64,000 nt of DNA, taken from NCBI GenBank assembly GCA_049645705.1, contig JBARUK010000002.1, forward strand, positions 62,001 to 126,000, written 5' to 3'. The notes under the pieces were generated by a model. That model was not told the origin of the DNA and made no database searches. It saw nothing but the letters and a program-made list of their open reading frames with translations. Every line of letters starts with the position of its first letter. Position 1 is the stretch's first letter. The stretch comes from JBGNFV01 sp049645705 (GTDB taxonomy: Bacteria; Bacteroidota; Bacteroidia; Cytophagales; Cyclobacteriaceae). Positions 8,818 to 19,059 of this stretch are shown here, in pieces. The position numbers were made by a program, and so were the translations under genes.

Positions 8818-11121
8818 CTATTGTCTTTGCAGGTCTACCAGCCTGATCTCCACCCGGCGGGCTTCGTTCTTATCACTCTGGTTCTGCGTAGCGCCATACC
8901 CTTTGGCTATTATTCTTCTTCGGGCAATACCGCGCTCGTTGAAGAAGTTCAGCACTGATATGGCACGCTGATTACTCAGATTGCGGTTATAATCTTCATT
9001 ACCATCATTAGAGGCAAACCCGCTGATCTCTATGCCCAGGTCTTCGTACTTGGACAGGCTGGCCAGCAGGGTCTCGAAGTCTGCTTCCTCGCTTCCTTTC
9101 AGGGTACTCTGGTCGGTATCAAAGTACACCTTGTGGATATGGTCCAGCAGCGACTTATCGTAAGCCACAGGTGTATTGAGCCTCTCAGCCTGGCGCTTGG
9201 CCTCCTTGGATACAAAGAAGGTAGGCAGAGACATGATGGTATCACTATCCACTATTCTCATTTCCAGGTCTTCGGGGTTATTCTCTTCGTAGTAGTATAC
9301 GATCTCTGCCGATTCGATCAGGTCGGACTTGGCATCGAAATCAATGTCACTGACGGGATTGGTTTTATACATCAGATCCATCAGGTAGTCATAGGCGGCC
9401 GTATCGTTAGCGGCTATGATGCTTTCCATCAGTTCATATACGTCTATACTGTCTTTTTCGATAAGCATTGCTTCATTTGCCGCGCGGGGATTCACATCCT
9501 TATCGTTCTTGGTATCGAAGAAGGCGTTGCTAACGCTTACCTCCTGCCCTACCATCTCATCGAACTGCACGATAGGTTTCAGATAGATACGCTGATACAG
9601 TTCGTAGAAGTAGTTCTGGTTGGGGATATTTACATTGACAGTATAGGGCATGTAGCCTTCTGCCTCTATGATCATGTCGTAGTCTTTGCCCGGAGGAAAG
9701 ATAATGAGGTAGTAGCCTGTCTCAGGATCGGGATCATATACATAATCTACCCGGGTGTTGGTAGCTTTATCCACCACCTTGATCTTGGTAGGCACGGGCT
9801 CCAGTGACTCTCCGGCCAGTATCTGCCCCTTGATCAGGGTCATAGGTATATTGGCGTACATGTCCGGCATTTCGAAGTAGTACACGTCCTGTGCTCCACT
9901 GCCGCCTTTACGGTCACTGCTGAAGAAACCCTTTTTACCATCGGCTGTGAGGGTAAAGTAGTTATCGTTAGCCGTGGTATTGATGGGGTAGCCCATATTC
10001 TCCGGTGAAGACCAGTTCTGGCCGGTACGCACTATCTTAAAAATGTCTTTACCCCCCATGGTGTTATGACCGCTGGAAGTAAAATACAGGGTGCGCTGGT
10101 CGGGGTGAATAAAAGGGGCATCCTCGTCTTTATCAGTATTAATATCGCTACCCATATTTACAGGTCTGCTCCACTCACCATTATCTTTTTTAGTAGAGGT
10201 GTAAATGTCCATACCACCGAATCCGTCGGGGCGGTTACTGGCAAAGTAGATGGTTTTGCCATCGGCAGTGATGCTACCGGTAGTTTCCAGATAACGGCTG
10301 TTGACAGGCTCACCTACAGGCGAAGGCACTGACCACTTATCGCCTTTTTTGTCTATGCTGTACAGGTTGCCCGTATTGTTGGCCCCTCCTATAAATATCA
10401 GCATATGGCGACCGTCGGGAGACAGTCCGGCCGTACCTACATTGTATTTGGTAGGTATGTCTATCTTCTCTGCCTGCTTCCAGTTGCCGTGCTCATCTTT
10501 TTCCACCACGTGGATCTCCTCTACGTATCCGCGGCCCTTCTCGTCCTTACGCATGGCGGTCAAGGCCATTACTGACTCATCGGCCGATACGACTGGGTTG
10601 TATTCTGTAGCCGGGGTATTTACGTTAGAGCCGAAGGGAAATACCTCAATGTCTTTCCGCTGACTCATCAGTGTCAGTGCGTTGCGGCTCTGTTCCAGCT
10701 TCTCTATGGATAGCTTGTACAGCTTTCCCTTTTCTGTGTCCTTGCCCTGGAATTTTTCAAAAGCAGCAATGGCCTCGGCTATCTGTCCGTCCTTGTGGTA
10801 CAGATCGCCCAGGTAATAGTGCACATCGGCGGGTACATCGGCGGATGCAGCCGCACCTTTGAGCCAGGCAATTGCCTCTATTTGCTGATCTACGTGCAAT
10901 TGGCGTGATTTACTTACGCCGGCACGGTACAAAACCACAGGGTCCTGCACGCCGGCCTGTATGGCCTCATCATAAAGCTCCAGTGCCTTTTCGTAGTTCT
11001 TTAGCCCAAAGTATTTATCGGCACGGTAAATTTTCTGGTCCGTATCGCCTTGTGCATGGGCAGTGAATACTGCCATGGCTATAAATGCGACAGACAGGAA
11101 AAAATGTAAACCGTTCTTCAT
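8818..11121 (-). CDS. PD40-repeat and OmpA-domain envelope protein (PorE/SprD-like)
   Basis: 767 aa. Domains in order: signal peptide ending FTAHAQ (no lipobox Cys); TPR-like helices at ~30-140 (KNYEKALELYDEAI); PD40/WD40-like propeller blades at ~160-420, with repeated 'T-A-D-G-K-T-I-Y-F-A-S-N-R-P' type turns; a carboxypeptidase-regulatory-like beta sandwich at ~430-520; and a C-terminal OmpA domain from ~650 (VYFDTDQSTLKGSE, then GFASNDGNEDYNRNLSNQRA), which binds peptidoglycan. The TPR-PD40-CRD-OmpA order is that of PorE-type parts of the type IX secretion system and of gliding proteins such as SprD. It is convergent with the barrel gene and lies beside a PorP/SprF homologue and a large CHU-C protein, a recurrent secretion/adhesin grouping. 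Confidence 0.82.
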   Translation of the reverse strand: MKNGLHFFLSVAFIAMAVFTAHAQGDTDQKIYRADKYFGLKNYEKALELYDEAIQAGVQDPVVLYRAGVSKSRQLHVDQQIEAIAWLKGAAASADVPADVHYYLGDLYHKDGQIAEAIAAFEKFQGKDTEKGKLYKLSIEKLEQSRNALTLMSQRKDIEVFPFGSNVNTPATEYNPVVSADESVMALTAMRKDEKGRGYVEEIHVVEKDEHGNWKQAEKIDIPTKYNVGTAGLSPDGRHMLIFIGGANNTGNLYSIDKKGDKWSVPSPVGEPVNSRYLETTGSITADGKTIYFASNRPDGFGGMDIYTSTKKDNGEWSRPVNMGSDINTDKDEDAPFIHPDQRTLYFTSSGHNTMGGKDIFKIVRTGQNWSSPENMGYPINTTANDNYFTLTADGKKGFFSSDRKGGSGAQDVYYFEMPDMYANIPMTLIKGQILAGESLEPVPTKIKVVDKATNTRVDYVYDPDPETGYYLIIFPPGKDYDMIIEAEGYMPYTVNVNIPNQNYFYELYQRIYLKPIVQFDEMVGQEVSVSNAFFDTKNDKDVNPRAANEAMLIEKDSIDVYELMESIIAANDTAAYDYLMDLMYKTNPVSDIDFDAKSDLIESAEIVYYYEENNPEDLEMRIVDSDTIMSLPTFFVSKEAKRQAERLNTPVAYDKSLLDHIHKVYFDTDQSTLKGSEEADFETLLASLSKYEDLGIEISGFASNDGNEDYNRNLSNQRAISVLNFFNERGIARRRIIAKGYGATQNQSDKNEARRVEIRLVDLQRQ

Positions 11122-11228
11122 AACTTATAAATCCTGTTTTTTACAAAGATTAAGCATAATGAAGTATAAACCGGTACGAATCAGGCGAATACCTTACAGG
11201 CATAAGCCCGTTTGTAAAAAATCAGCTT

Positions 11229-12479
11229 TCAGCCTGCCTTTCTGATAGCCTCCAGCCTTTTTAGCAGTGGCGGGTGAGAGTAGTAGCTGAATACGTAGAG
11301 GGGATGAGGATGCAGGTTTTCGTAATTATCAGTAGATAGTTTTTTTAGTGCTGTCCGCAGGGGTGTACCATCATAGGTCTGTACGGCAAAACGGTCTGCC
11401 TGAAACTCATGCTTACGGCTGATAAAGTTACTAAGCAGGCTCAGCAGGCCACTTAGCGGAGAAAACAGCAGGGTAAACCCGATAAGGTTAACGGCGAGAC
11501 TCCACTGGATGGCGCCTAAGGCTCCGCTGAGCATACCGTTATAGATGACCAGACTGGCCAGGTAGAGAAGTATACCGGTCTGCAAGACGGACATGACTAT
11601 ACCACTGAAGATGTGCTTTTTGCGGTAGTGGCCTATCTCATGAGCCAGTACGGCTACCAGCTCTTCATCTGTGTGATTGTCGATGAGGGTATCGTACAGT
11701 ACCACCTTCTTGCGGGCCCCGAAGCCTGAAAAGAAGGCATTGGCCCGGCTGCTGCGCTTGGAGCCATTTACCACAAATATTTTATCCAGCGGATAGCCTA
11801 TCTCTTTTCCGTAGGCCTCCAGTTTGGTCCGCAGGCTACCTTCCGGCAGTGGTTCGAGCTTGTTGAACAAAGGCAGAAGCCAACTGGTGTAAAAGAAGGA
11901 CATGAACAGGCTGAACACGGTGATGACGATCCAGAATATCCACCAGAAGTCATTGCCCAGCTCACGTACGAGCCAAACGAGTACGGCCAGAATGCCCCCG
12001 CCAAGTATGGCGGCCAGCAGGTAGCCCTTTAGCTTATCAGTAACAAATACGGAGGGGGTGGTACGGTTAAAGCCATACCGCTCTTCTATGACGAAGGTAT
12101 CGTACATCTGCAGGGGGAGGCTCAGCAGGTCGGCCGCCAGGCCGAGCACACCAAAGTATAAGAGTGGCTGCCAGATGGGGTGAGTAGTGTACTCCCTGAG
12201 AACTGTGTCCAGCCAGCCGAAGCCCCCGAAGTATATCAGTGCCAGCATGATGCCGGTACTCAGCACGGAGGATAGCAGACCGAAGTTGGCGCGTGCCTGC
12301 CGGTAGGCCTGCATGCGGGCGTATTTTTCTTCATCGAAGTAGGCCTTCAGCTCTTCGGGCAGTCCTTTGCCTTTTCCATAGCGCCGGTTGATCCAGGTAA
12401 GGAGCCTTTCTATGATAAAAGCGGCGGCTACCAAGGCAAGGAGCACCCACATTAACTGGTCAGACCCTATGTTTGGCAT
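11229..12479 (-). CDS. M48 family zinc metalloprotease, Ste24/CAAX-protease type
   Basis: A 416-aa integral membrane protease. The zinc motif is LAHEIGHYRKKH (HExxH). The third ligand Glu lies downstream in SRKHEFQADRFA, as in Ste24. Several membrane segments are visible (MWVLLALVAAAFIIERLL at the N-terminus, LLAAILGGGILAVLVWLV, FWWIFWIVITVFSLFMSFF, and two after the zinc motif). The N-terminal peptidase_M48_N-type half makes it Ste24/HtpX-like; the length matches Ste24. In bacteria such enzymes handle damaged membrane proteins. Its ATG shares one base with the stop of the upstream PorP-like gene (TGATG), so the two are co-translated. A link to processing of the secretion apparatus is inference. 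Confidence 0.88.
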   Translation of the reverse strand: MPNIGSDQLMWVLLALVAAAFIIERLLTWINRRYGKGKGLPEELKAYFDEEKYARMQAYRQARANFGLLSSVLSTGIMLALIYFGGFGWLDTVLREYTTHPIWQPLLYFGVLGLAADLLSLPLQMYDTFVIEERYGFNRTTPSVFVTDKLKGYLLAAILGGGILAVLVWLVRELGNDFWWIFWIVITVFSLFMSFFYTSWLLPLFNKLEPLPEGSLRTKLEAYGKEIGYPLDKIFVVNGSKRSSRANAFFSGFGARKKVVLYDTLIDNHTDEELVAVLAHEIGHYRKKHIFSGIVMSVLQTGILLYLASLVIYNGMLSGALGAIQWSLAVNLIGFTLLFSPLSGLLSLLSNFISRKHEFQADRFAVQTYDGTPLRTALKKLSTDNYENLHPHPLYVFSYYSHPPLLKRLEAIRKAG

Positions 12480-13498
12480 CAGAAACGGGGGCAGGGTATC
12501 TGGCGAACATTTTTAGGCGGGCGGCGAGGATCGGCCAGGTTAAAGAGGTAGGTCAGGCTGATCTCATGAGCCCCGCCACTGGCGATGCCTAACTGGCTTA
12601 CGGTGTAGTCGAAACTGTACCCGATCTGTACCTTTTCACTGGTAAAGCCTACTAACAGCACAATACTTTCGTTGTTTGCCTGGTCATTGAGTGGTTTGAA
12701 GGGCAGCCCGCGGTACCATACACCCAGCACTACCGGCTCCAGGGTAGCGTATACACCTGCATCGAGCTGATCGAAATCGCCCTGCATTTTATACTGGAAA
12801 GTAGGGGTAATGGTGCGCTCCATGCCGTTGCGGTTCTGTCCTTTGTACCCGGGACCGGCAGGAAGCGGGAAGCGGTATCCGCTATGAACGCTGATACGGC
12901 GCAGCCTGGGGTTTTCTCCGGCCACAAAGGTCTGGTTGGGTTCGGTAAGATTGTGCACGGCACCTCCTACCCAGAAATTTCTTGAATACAGCAGTCCCCC
13001 GAAGGCTACATTGAAATAGCCTATGTTTTCGCCAGCACCCAGGTTTTCACTGGTAGGCATCTCGAAGTCGGTACCGTTATACTGGTCGGCAAAGCGGAGA
13101 TCGCTGAAGTTTATAGATTGCAATACATACTGGGCTTCTACCCCGGGGCGGAAGGTAAAGACGTCGTTCAGGCGAAGCTGGTAGGCGTAGTTCAGTCCTA
13201 TCTGGGTATTGCTCATGCCGGCACCGGCTACTTCGTCCCGCAGCAGCAGCAGTCCCAGTCCGCTGTTATAATCATCGAAGTAGTAGTCCGCATAGGCAGA
13301 GTAGGTAGTAAAATTAGCGTCTATGGAAGGCCACTGGTTCCGGTAGTTAAGACCGGCACGACCCTGTCCGGAAGCCCCGGTAAAGGCCGGGTTCAGGTAC
13401 AGCGGCGCAGCGTAATATTGAGAAAACTGAGGGTCTTGCGCGATACTCTCTGGGAGTATTCCCACTATCAACAGCAAAAGAAAGACGATTTTCCGCAT
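12479..13498 (-). CDS. PorP/SprF family type IX secretion-associated outer-membrane protein
   Basis: 339 aa with a signal peptide (MRKIVFLLLLIVGILPESIA-QD). It has the family's hallmark opening DPQFSQYYAAPLYLNPAFTG, followed by LNYRNQWPSI and a beta-barrel pattern ending LTYLFNL. PorP/SprF proteins help secrete or anchor partner adhesins with type-B sorting domains at the cell surface. Here the likely partner is the giant protein encoded divergently from 13689. The 190-base divergent gap should hold both promoters; no exact TAnnTTTG was found. The gene is coupled to the downstream M48 protease. Confidence 0.9.
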   Translation of the reverse strand: MRKIVFLLLLIVGILPESIAQDPQFSQYYAAPLYLNPAFTGASGQGRAGLNYRNQWPSIDANFTTYSAYADYYFDDYNSGLGLLLLRDEVAGAGMSNTQIGLNYAYQLRLNDVFTFRPGVEAQYVLQSINFSDLRFADQYNGTDFEMPTSENLGAGENIGYFNVAFGGLLYSRNFWVGGAVHNLTEPNQTFVAGENPRLRRISVHSGYRFPLPAGPGYKGQNRNGMERTITPTFQYKMQGDFDQLDAGVYATLEPVVLGVWYRGLPFKPLNDQANNESIVLLVGFTSEKVQIGYSFDYTVSQLGIASGGAHEISLTYLFNLADPRRPPKNVRQIPCPRF

Positions 13499-13688
13499 GG
13501 AAAAATAATTTTATCTGGGAAATATGGCCAAATTAGAAAAACACATCCACAAAATGTACCGGTAAGTATGAAATAAACGAATTTTACGCAGTACTTATAT
13601 ATAGTAAGTGTTAAAATAGCACAAATTAATAGGTAATGTACGCTATAATTTGTCTTATAAGCGTTACACGGAGAGATATAGGAACCTC

Positions 13689-16600
13689 ATGAATACGACA
13701 TTCAGACACCTTTTTACCCTGCTGTTTATTTGTAGCCTTATTATTTGCGGAAGACCGGAGGGTCAGGCACAGAGCCTGTCGACTTACAACTGGTACTTCG
13801 GAAACAGTTCACAGGCGATTATTTTTTCTCAGTCAGACCGGGAAGCATTACTGATAGATGGAAAATACATTCCTTTCGGTTTAGGCGGAAGTGCAGTAGC
13901 CTCCAACCCTATCACGGGCAATCTGCTGTTCTATACGGACGGTGAGATCGTGGTGGACGCTTCGAACACGCCTATGCCTAACGGTACGGGACTGGCCGGG
14001 GACAATGCCCTGAACCAGGGTGTGGCCGTAGCCCCGGTACCCGGTGCGGGCAACGAAAGCCAGTACTATATCTTCCATACGGATGGCGGTACGCTTACCT
14101 ACAGCATTGTGGACATGGCGGCTACCGGAAACGCAGCAGGAAGCAACCTGCCGGCCGGCGATGTTACGCAGAAGAACGTGCCCCTGCTTAGTGGGGTGAG
14201 CGGAAGCCTGCTGCTGGTGCCTAACGATGACTTCAGCGGATCGTGGCTGATACTGCAGAATACAAGCGGCGAATACGTAGTGGTGACGATAGCTGAAACC
14301 AATAACCTGAGTGTTCAGACCTATCCTCTTACCGGGGCACCCTCCGATGCCACGACCCTGGCCTCGGCCATAACTATCAACGATGGCGGCAACCGTCTGG
14401 CCATCGCCCCTAAAAACACGAACAACAACGTTCAGCTTTTGAACTTCAGCCGTACTTCCGGCGCAGTCTCCTTTATCAGATCCCTGTTTAACACAGGCTT
14501 CGACGCAGCGAATGCTGAAAACACAGCGGTATACGACATCGCTTTCGCTCCTTCGGGAGGCTACCTGTACCTCAGCCGTACGGGCGGAGCAGGTACGGTA
14601 GCCAACGTGTACCAGGTAAACCTGGCAAGTGATAATGTACTTCCTACCGCACTGCTGGAATCACCGTTATACAGAAGCTACGGCCTGCAGGAAGGCCCTG
14701 ACGGCAATCTGTATCACCTGTACCAGCAGACCAGCGGCGGCCCCTACCTTACCGGCCGCTTCTCAGACCTTGACAGCATAGCGGACGACGTGGCATATGA
14801 AGCCGGACTGTTTAGCAGTCAGAACTTCAACGGAAGGCAGTTTCCTTCGTTTCTGCCCACTTATCGTATTACGGCAGGGCTGGACTTTACCTTCTTCGAC
14901 CTGTGCCTTGGCAACGAGACCAAGCTGGTGCCTCTGAGCGAACCTCCGGCAAAGAGATACACCTGGGAGATCGTGAGCGGTATGGATACACTGCAGGCCA
15001 GGGGCCCCCAGCCCAGGGTAGAGCTACCCGCGGCGGGCGACTACGAGGTGACGCTTACGGCGGACTACGGCGGTACGGAGCAGGTGATTACTAAAACGGT
15101 CACCATACAGGAAACACAGCTACAGGTAGAGCTGAGCGATACGACCATCTGCCCGGGCGATGTACTAACGCTGGACGGAGGGGCTTCGGGTGTATCGTAC
15201 ATATGGAATACTGGTGAAACCACACAGACGATAGAGGTATCGGAATCCGGCACGTACTGGGTGGAGGTGACCGACGCACAGGGCTGCAGTGCCTACGATG
15301 AGATGGAGCTCACTGTCTACGGTGATCAGAGCAGTACGTCTACTATCTGGCACTTTGGTGCGCAGGCAGGCCTCGACTTTAACGACAACCCACCCAGCCC
15401 GGTAGACAACAGTGCCATGACGGCACCGGAGGGCTGCTCGGTAATCTCTGACCCCAATGGCGAAATGCTGTTCTATACGGATGGTGAAACGGTATGGGAC
15501 CGCAGTGACAATATAATGGCCAATGGCACGAACATAGGTGGTGACCAGGGCTCGACGATGGCGGCGCTAATTGTCCCTTTTCCTGAGGATGAAACGCTGT
15601 TCTACATATTTACTACCGAAGCAGTAGAAGGCGGCGGGCATACGCTGAAATACACGATCGTGGATATAAAGGCCAACGCGGCGCTGGGCGAAGTGGTGGA
15701 GAAGAACGTGAACCTGTTTACTAAAGCTACTGAGAAACTAGTGGCCGTGCAGGGCAATGCCGGTACTACGGTGATAGCCCATGAGTTTGGCAGTAATAAC
15801 TTCCTTCGCTACAGCCTTACGGGTGAGGGTATAGAAAGCCCGGACGTGTACTCACGCGGTTCGGTGCACTCTTCTACCAACCCGGAGGCAGGTACGGGCT
15901 ACATGGCCTTCTCTAATGACGGTGACCTGCTGGCAGTATCAGTACCAGGCAATGACCCGGCGGTGGAACTGTTCCGCATAGACAGCACGGGTGCATTCTC
16001 AGAAGTGATCAATATAGACGTACCCCAGCAGCCGGTATACGGCATCAGTTTCTCCCCTGGAGGCGCTAAAATGTACGTATCTGTACCCGATGCCGGCACA
16101 GTATACGAGTACTTTGTGGATACGGTAGGCCAGGGCGATGAGGAATACATCAATGACTGGGTGCAGGAACTGGCCAATAACCCCGGCACAGAATATGGCG
16201 CTATCCAGATAGGCCCTGACAACAGGGTCTATGTAGCGCAGAATAATAGCGGCACACTATCGGTGATAGAACCGAACGAAGATAAGGAACAGACTTCTAC
16301 CTTTACAGAAGATGACCAGGACCTGGGCGGCAGACAGAGCACGCTGGGTCTGCCTAACTATGTGCAGAATAACCAGCGGGGTACGGGGCTGCCTGACTTC
16401 ACTACGTTCAACACGTGTATAGGCCAGGAGGTATTCTTCTCAGCTACTCCTACTTCGGACATAGATACGTTCTTCTGGAACCTGGGTGACGGTACTACGA
16501 GTTCGGAGCAGGAGCTTACCCACGTATACGCCGAGGCGGGTACTTATACGGTGACGCTCATAGTAGATAACCGCTGCCTGCCACTGGCCGATGCCCCCTA

Positions 16601-18863
16601 CGATGTAGAAGAATTTGTGATAACCAAGGAGGTAACGATATACGATGTACCCCAGGTAGAGGATGTCGATGCCATCATCTGCGATGAGGCAGGCGTGGAA
16701 GTCGATGCTCTACCGGAAGGTGCGTCTGGTGACGGACTTACCTATATCTGGTCTACCGGAGATACTACCCGTCTGGTTACGGTAACGGCGCCGGGCGACT
16801 ACGCGGTATTGGTGGCAAACCAGTTTGGCTGTACCAGTACAGTTGCCGTAAGTGTTACCGACGGACGCCCTGAGGTTACGCTTCCCGAAGACCAGTCGTT
16901 TTGCCGCGGCGAAGACCTGGACCCGTTGGATTCAGGCATCGGCGCTAACTCACCGCTTACCGTTCAGTGGTTCATAAACGGCACGCCTGCGGGCACTTCA
17001 CGCACGATAGCGATAGACGAGTCGCTGGATGAGGCTACTTACCGCCTGGAGGTCACAAGCCCCCAGACGACATGTACTGCATCCGATGAGATCGTGATCC
17101 GCCTGTTTGACCAGCCGGACCCTACCCTGGACGCTACAGTACCGGGCACCTGCGGTAATGCCGATGGCTCTATCTTTATAAACGCTCCGAGTGACGGTAC
17201 GGCATCGTATCTGTACCAGTGGCTGGATGAAAACCGCAGCATAGTAGGTACGGAACAAGACCTGCAGAATGTGGAGCCGGGTAACTATACGCTGGTGGTG
17301 CAGAACCAGACTACGGGCTGTACCTCTCAGAGCAACTTTACGCTGGAAGATGCCAGCCGCTCCCTCACGGCCAGTGCAGCTATCAGGGACTGCCAGCCGG
17401 AGGTAACCATCGATAATATCACAGGCGCTACGGCGGGCGGTGCGACCTACCGTGTGCTGGATGAAAACGGTAACGAAGTGGCCAATGGCTCATTTACGAG
17501 CCTGCAGCCTGCAGATCCTGCCTCGGTACTGCTGCCTGAACTGACTGACGGCCCCTATACCTTCGAGATAAACCAGGGTGGCTGTATTTTCTCAGACGAG
17601 ATCACTGTACCGGCAGTCACAAAGCCTATGGCATTTACTTACGAGACGCCTGTGGTGCTATGTGAAAGCGGCCTTATCTCCATAGACAGGCAGAATAACA
17701 ACCTGGCGGTAAGATGGGAAGAGGTAACAGGCCAGTTTGCAGACGGGGCCAACCCTAACAATGCCAGCATAGGCGTACAGAGCACGGGTACGTACCGTGC
17801 CATTATCTCCGACCCTACTAACCCGCTGGTATGTGATACTACGGTGCTTATAGATGTGGAAATAGCCAACCCTCCTGTACCGGACTTTACGGTAGAGGGC
17901 GATGAGTGCGAAGGAGAGATCACGCTTATACCCTCGCCTGCCGGAAACTATACGTACGAATGGACGGTAAACGGACAGATAGAGTATGTGCCTGAGCTAA
18001 TACTGAATGAGTTCAGACGCTACGATGTGAGCCTGCGGGTGATAGACAACGAATCCGGATGCGATGCCGCTACGGAGATCCGGCCCTTTAATATACGAGA
18101 GCCTCTTATGGTAACGCTGGAAACGGAATACGCCAACTGCCCTAATGGTCTGGATAATGTAGTGGAGGCGAACGTAGATCGTGAGGTTACTACCTACGAG
18201 TGGACTATCAACGGGGAGAGCGTGGCCAATGACGGCCCTACCCTGACGCTGCCCTCCGGACAGGGAAGCCTGGTAATAGGCCTTACCGTAACCACGGCAG
18301 ACGGCTGTACAGCCAGTGCGGAACTGGACCTGCCGGTAGCCCCCTTCACTATGGTAGAGCTGCCTGAAACGGGTATCATCTGTCCCCTGTCGGACAACCT
18401 GGAGGAGGCCATGGTGGAGCTGGATCCCGGTGTTAGTTTCCAGACCTACGAGTGGTACCTGAATGACGAACTGGTGTCTACAGACCCTACTTACATAGCC
18501 GAGACAGAAGGTGTGTACCGCTTTGTCGGGGTAAACTCATATAACTGCCCTACAGAAGCCGAGATCGTGATACAGGAGGACTGCACCCCGGCGGTAGACG
18601 CGCCCAACGCCTTTGCCCCTAATGGCACTAACAATGAGTTCTTCGTATTCCCGCGCTATGTAAATGAGTTTGAGATATACATCTACAACCGCTGGGGAGA
18701 ACTGATCTTCTACTCTGACAACCAGGACTTCCGCTGGGACGGAACGTTTAACGGCAGCGTAGTACCGGCCGGTACGTACGCCTACGTGATCCGCTATACC
18801 GGCATACGCAGTGACTTCAGCCAGGAGCAAAAGCAAAGAGGAAGCATCACAGTCCTGCGATAG
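13689..18863 (+). CDS. giant secreted multidomain protein with type-B (CHU-C) gliding-motility sorting domain
   Basis: About 1724 aa from the ATG at 13689, which starts a clean signal peptide (MNTTFRHLFTLLFICSLIIC...GQAQ). An upstream TTG at 13650 is in frame but would bury the signal. Two large propeller-like regions (~20-380 and ~560-900) have repeated ITGNLLFYTDGE / MLFYTDGETVWDRS blades. They are interleaved with Ig/PKD-type domains, e.g. FFWNLGDGTTSSEQELTHVY and ICPGDVLTLDGG...YIWNTGETT. More Ig-like repeats follow to ~1630. The C-terminus (NAFAPNGTNNEFFVFP ... YNRWGELIFYS ... WDGTFNGSVVPAGTYAYVI) is the TIGR04131-type domain that directs export and surface attachment through the type IX system with a PorP/SprF partner, encoded next door. 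Expected role: adhesin or matrix protein. Confidence 0.88.
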   Translation: MNTTFRHLFTLLFICSLIICGRPEGQAQSLSTYNWYFGNSSQAIIFSQSDREALLIDGKYIPFGLGGSAVASNPITGNLLFYTDGEIVVDASNTPMPNGTGLAGDNALNQGVAVAPVPGAGNESQYYIFHTDGGTLTYSIVDMAATGNAAGSNLPAGDVTQKNVPLLSGVSGSLLLVPNDDFSGSWLILQNTSGEYVVVTIAETNNLSVQTYPLTGAPSDATTLASAITINDGGNRLAIAPKNTNNNVQLLNFSRTSGAVSFIRSLFNTGFDAANAENTAVYDIAFAPSGGYLYLSRTGGAGTVANVYQVNLASDNVLPTALLESPLYRSYGLQEGPDGNLYHLYQQTSGGPYLTGRFSDLDSIADDVAYEAGLFSSQNFNGRQFPSFLPTYRITAGLDFTFFDLCLGNETKLVPLSEPPAKRYTWEIVSGMDTLQARGPQPRVELPAAGDYEVTLTADYGGTEQVITKTVTIQETQLQVELSDTTICPGDVLTLDGGASGVSYIWNTGETTQTIEVSESGTYWVEVTDAQGCSAYDEMELTVYGDQSSTSTIWHFGAQAGLDFNDNPPSPVDNSAMTAPEGCSVISDPNGEMLFYTDGETVWDRSDNIMANGTNIGGDQGSTMAALIVPFPEDETLFYIFTTEAVEGGGHTLKYTIVDIKANAALGEVVEKNVNLFTKATEKLVAVQGNAGTTVIAHEFGSNNFLRYSLTGEGIESPDVYSRGSVHSSTNPEAGTGYMAFSNDGDLLAVSVPGNDPAVELFRIDSTGAFSEVINIDVPQQPVYGISFSPGGAKMYVSVPDAGTVYEYFVDTVGQGDEEYINDWVQELANNPGTEYGAIQIGPDNRVYVAQNNSGTLSVIEPNEDKEQTSTFTEDDQDLGGRQSTLGLPNYVQNNQRGTGLPDFTTFNTCIGQEVFFSATPTSDIDTFFWNLGDGTTSSEQELTHVYAEAGTYTVTLIVDNRCLPLADAPYDVEEFVITKEVTIYDVPQVEDVDAIICDEAGVEVDALPEGASGDGLTYIWSTGDTTRLVTVTAPGDYAVLVANQFGCTSTVAVSVTDGRPEVTLPEDQSFCRGEDLDPLDSGIGANSPLTVQWFINGTPAGTSRTIAIDESLDEATYRLEVTSPQTTCTASDEIVIRLFDQPDPTLDATVPGTCGNADGSIFINAPSDGTASYLYQWLDENRSIVGTEQDLQNVEPGNYTLVVQNQTTGCTSQSNFTLEDASRSLTASAAIRDCQPEVTIDNITGATAGGATYRVLDENGNEVANGSFTSLQPADPASVLLPELTDGPYTFEINQGGCIFSDEITVPAVTKPMAFTYETPVVLCESGLISIDRQNNNLAVRWEEVTGQFADGANPNNASIGVQSTGTYRAIISDPTNPLVCDTTVLIDVEIANPPVPDFTVEGDECEGEITLIPSPAGNYTYEWTVNGQIEYVPELILNEFRRYDVSLRVIDNESGCDAATEIRPFNIREPLMVTLETEYANCPNGLDNVVEANVDREVTTYEWTINGESVANDGPTLTLPSGQGSLVIGLTVTTADGCTASAELDLPVAPFTMVELPETGIICPLSDNLEEAMVELDPGVSFQTYEWYLNDELVSTDPTYIAETEGVYRFVGVNSYNCPTEAEIVIQEDCTPAVDAPNAFAPNGTNNEFFVFPRYVNEFEIYIYNRWGELIFYSDNQDFRWDGTFNGSVVPAGTYAYVIRYTGIRSDFSQEQKQRGSITVLR

Positions 18864-18884
18864 CTCTGCTGAGTATTTGATATA

Positions 18885-18920
18885 AAGAAGGCCGTCTGCT
18901 GCAAAGCGGGCGGCCTTCTT
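18885..18920 (+). terminator. terminator of the giant adhesin gene
   Basis: A 10-bp perfect stem AAGAAGGCCG/CGGCCTTCTT (18885-18894 with 18911-18920) encloses a 16-base loop and lies 21 bases after the stop. The T run is weak, so efficiency is uncertain. Confidence 0.65.
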
Positions 18921-18990
18921 CGTGTCATCTCAAACCATTTGTTTTTTCTATATGTCGACAGCTTTTGGATTTATCTGCCTGCGCCTACCT

Positions 18991-19019
18991 AAAAAACAAA
19001 AGCTGCCCGGTGTGGGCAG
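18991..19019 (-). terminator. terminator at the 3' end of the biosynthetic operon
   Basis: CTGCCC/GGGCAG stem (19003-19008 with 19014-19019), extended by flanking A/T pairs, with a GGTGT loop. Read on the minus strand it is followed by TTTTGTTTTTT. It lies 40 bases past the desaturase stop, closing the 31-kb minus-strand gene run. Confidence 0.7.
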
Positions 19020-19059
19020 TTTTGTATATCAAGACCTATTACGTTTTTATCAAGTAAGA

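Noticed and set aside
9133..9807. Long (224-codon) plus-strand frame inside the OmpA-domain gene
   Set aside because: It lies fully antisense to a gene with clear PD40 and OmpA motifs; its protein composition (Ile/Val/His-rich) matches no family.
13650..13689. TTG 13650 as start of the giant adhesin
   Set aside because: It would add a polar 13-residue stretch in front of a complete signal peptide that begins at ATG 13689.
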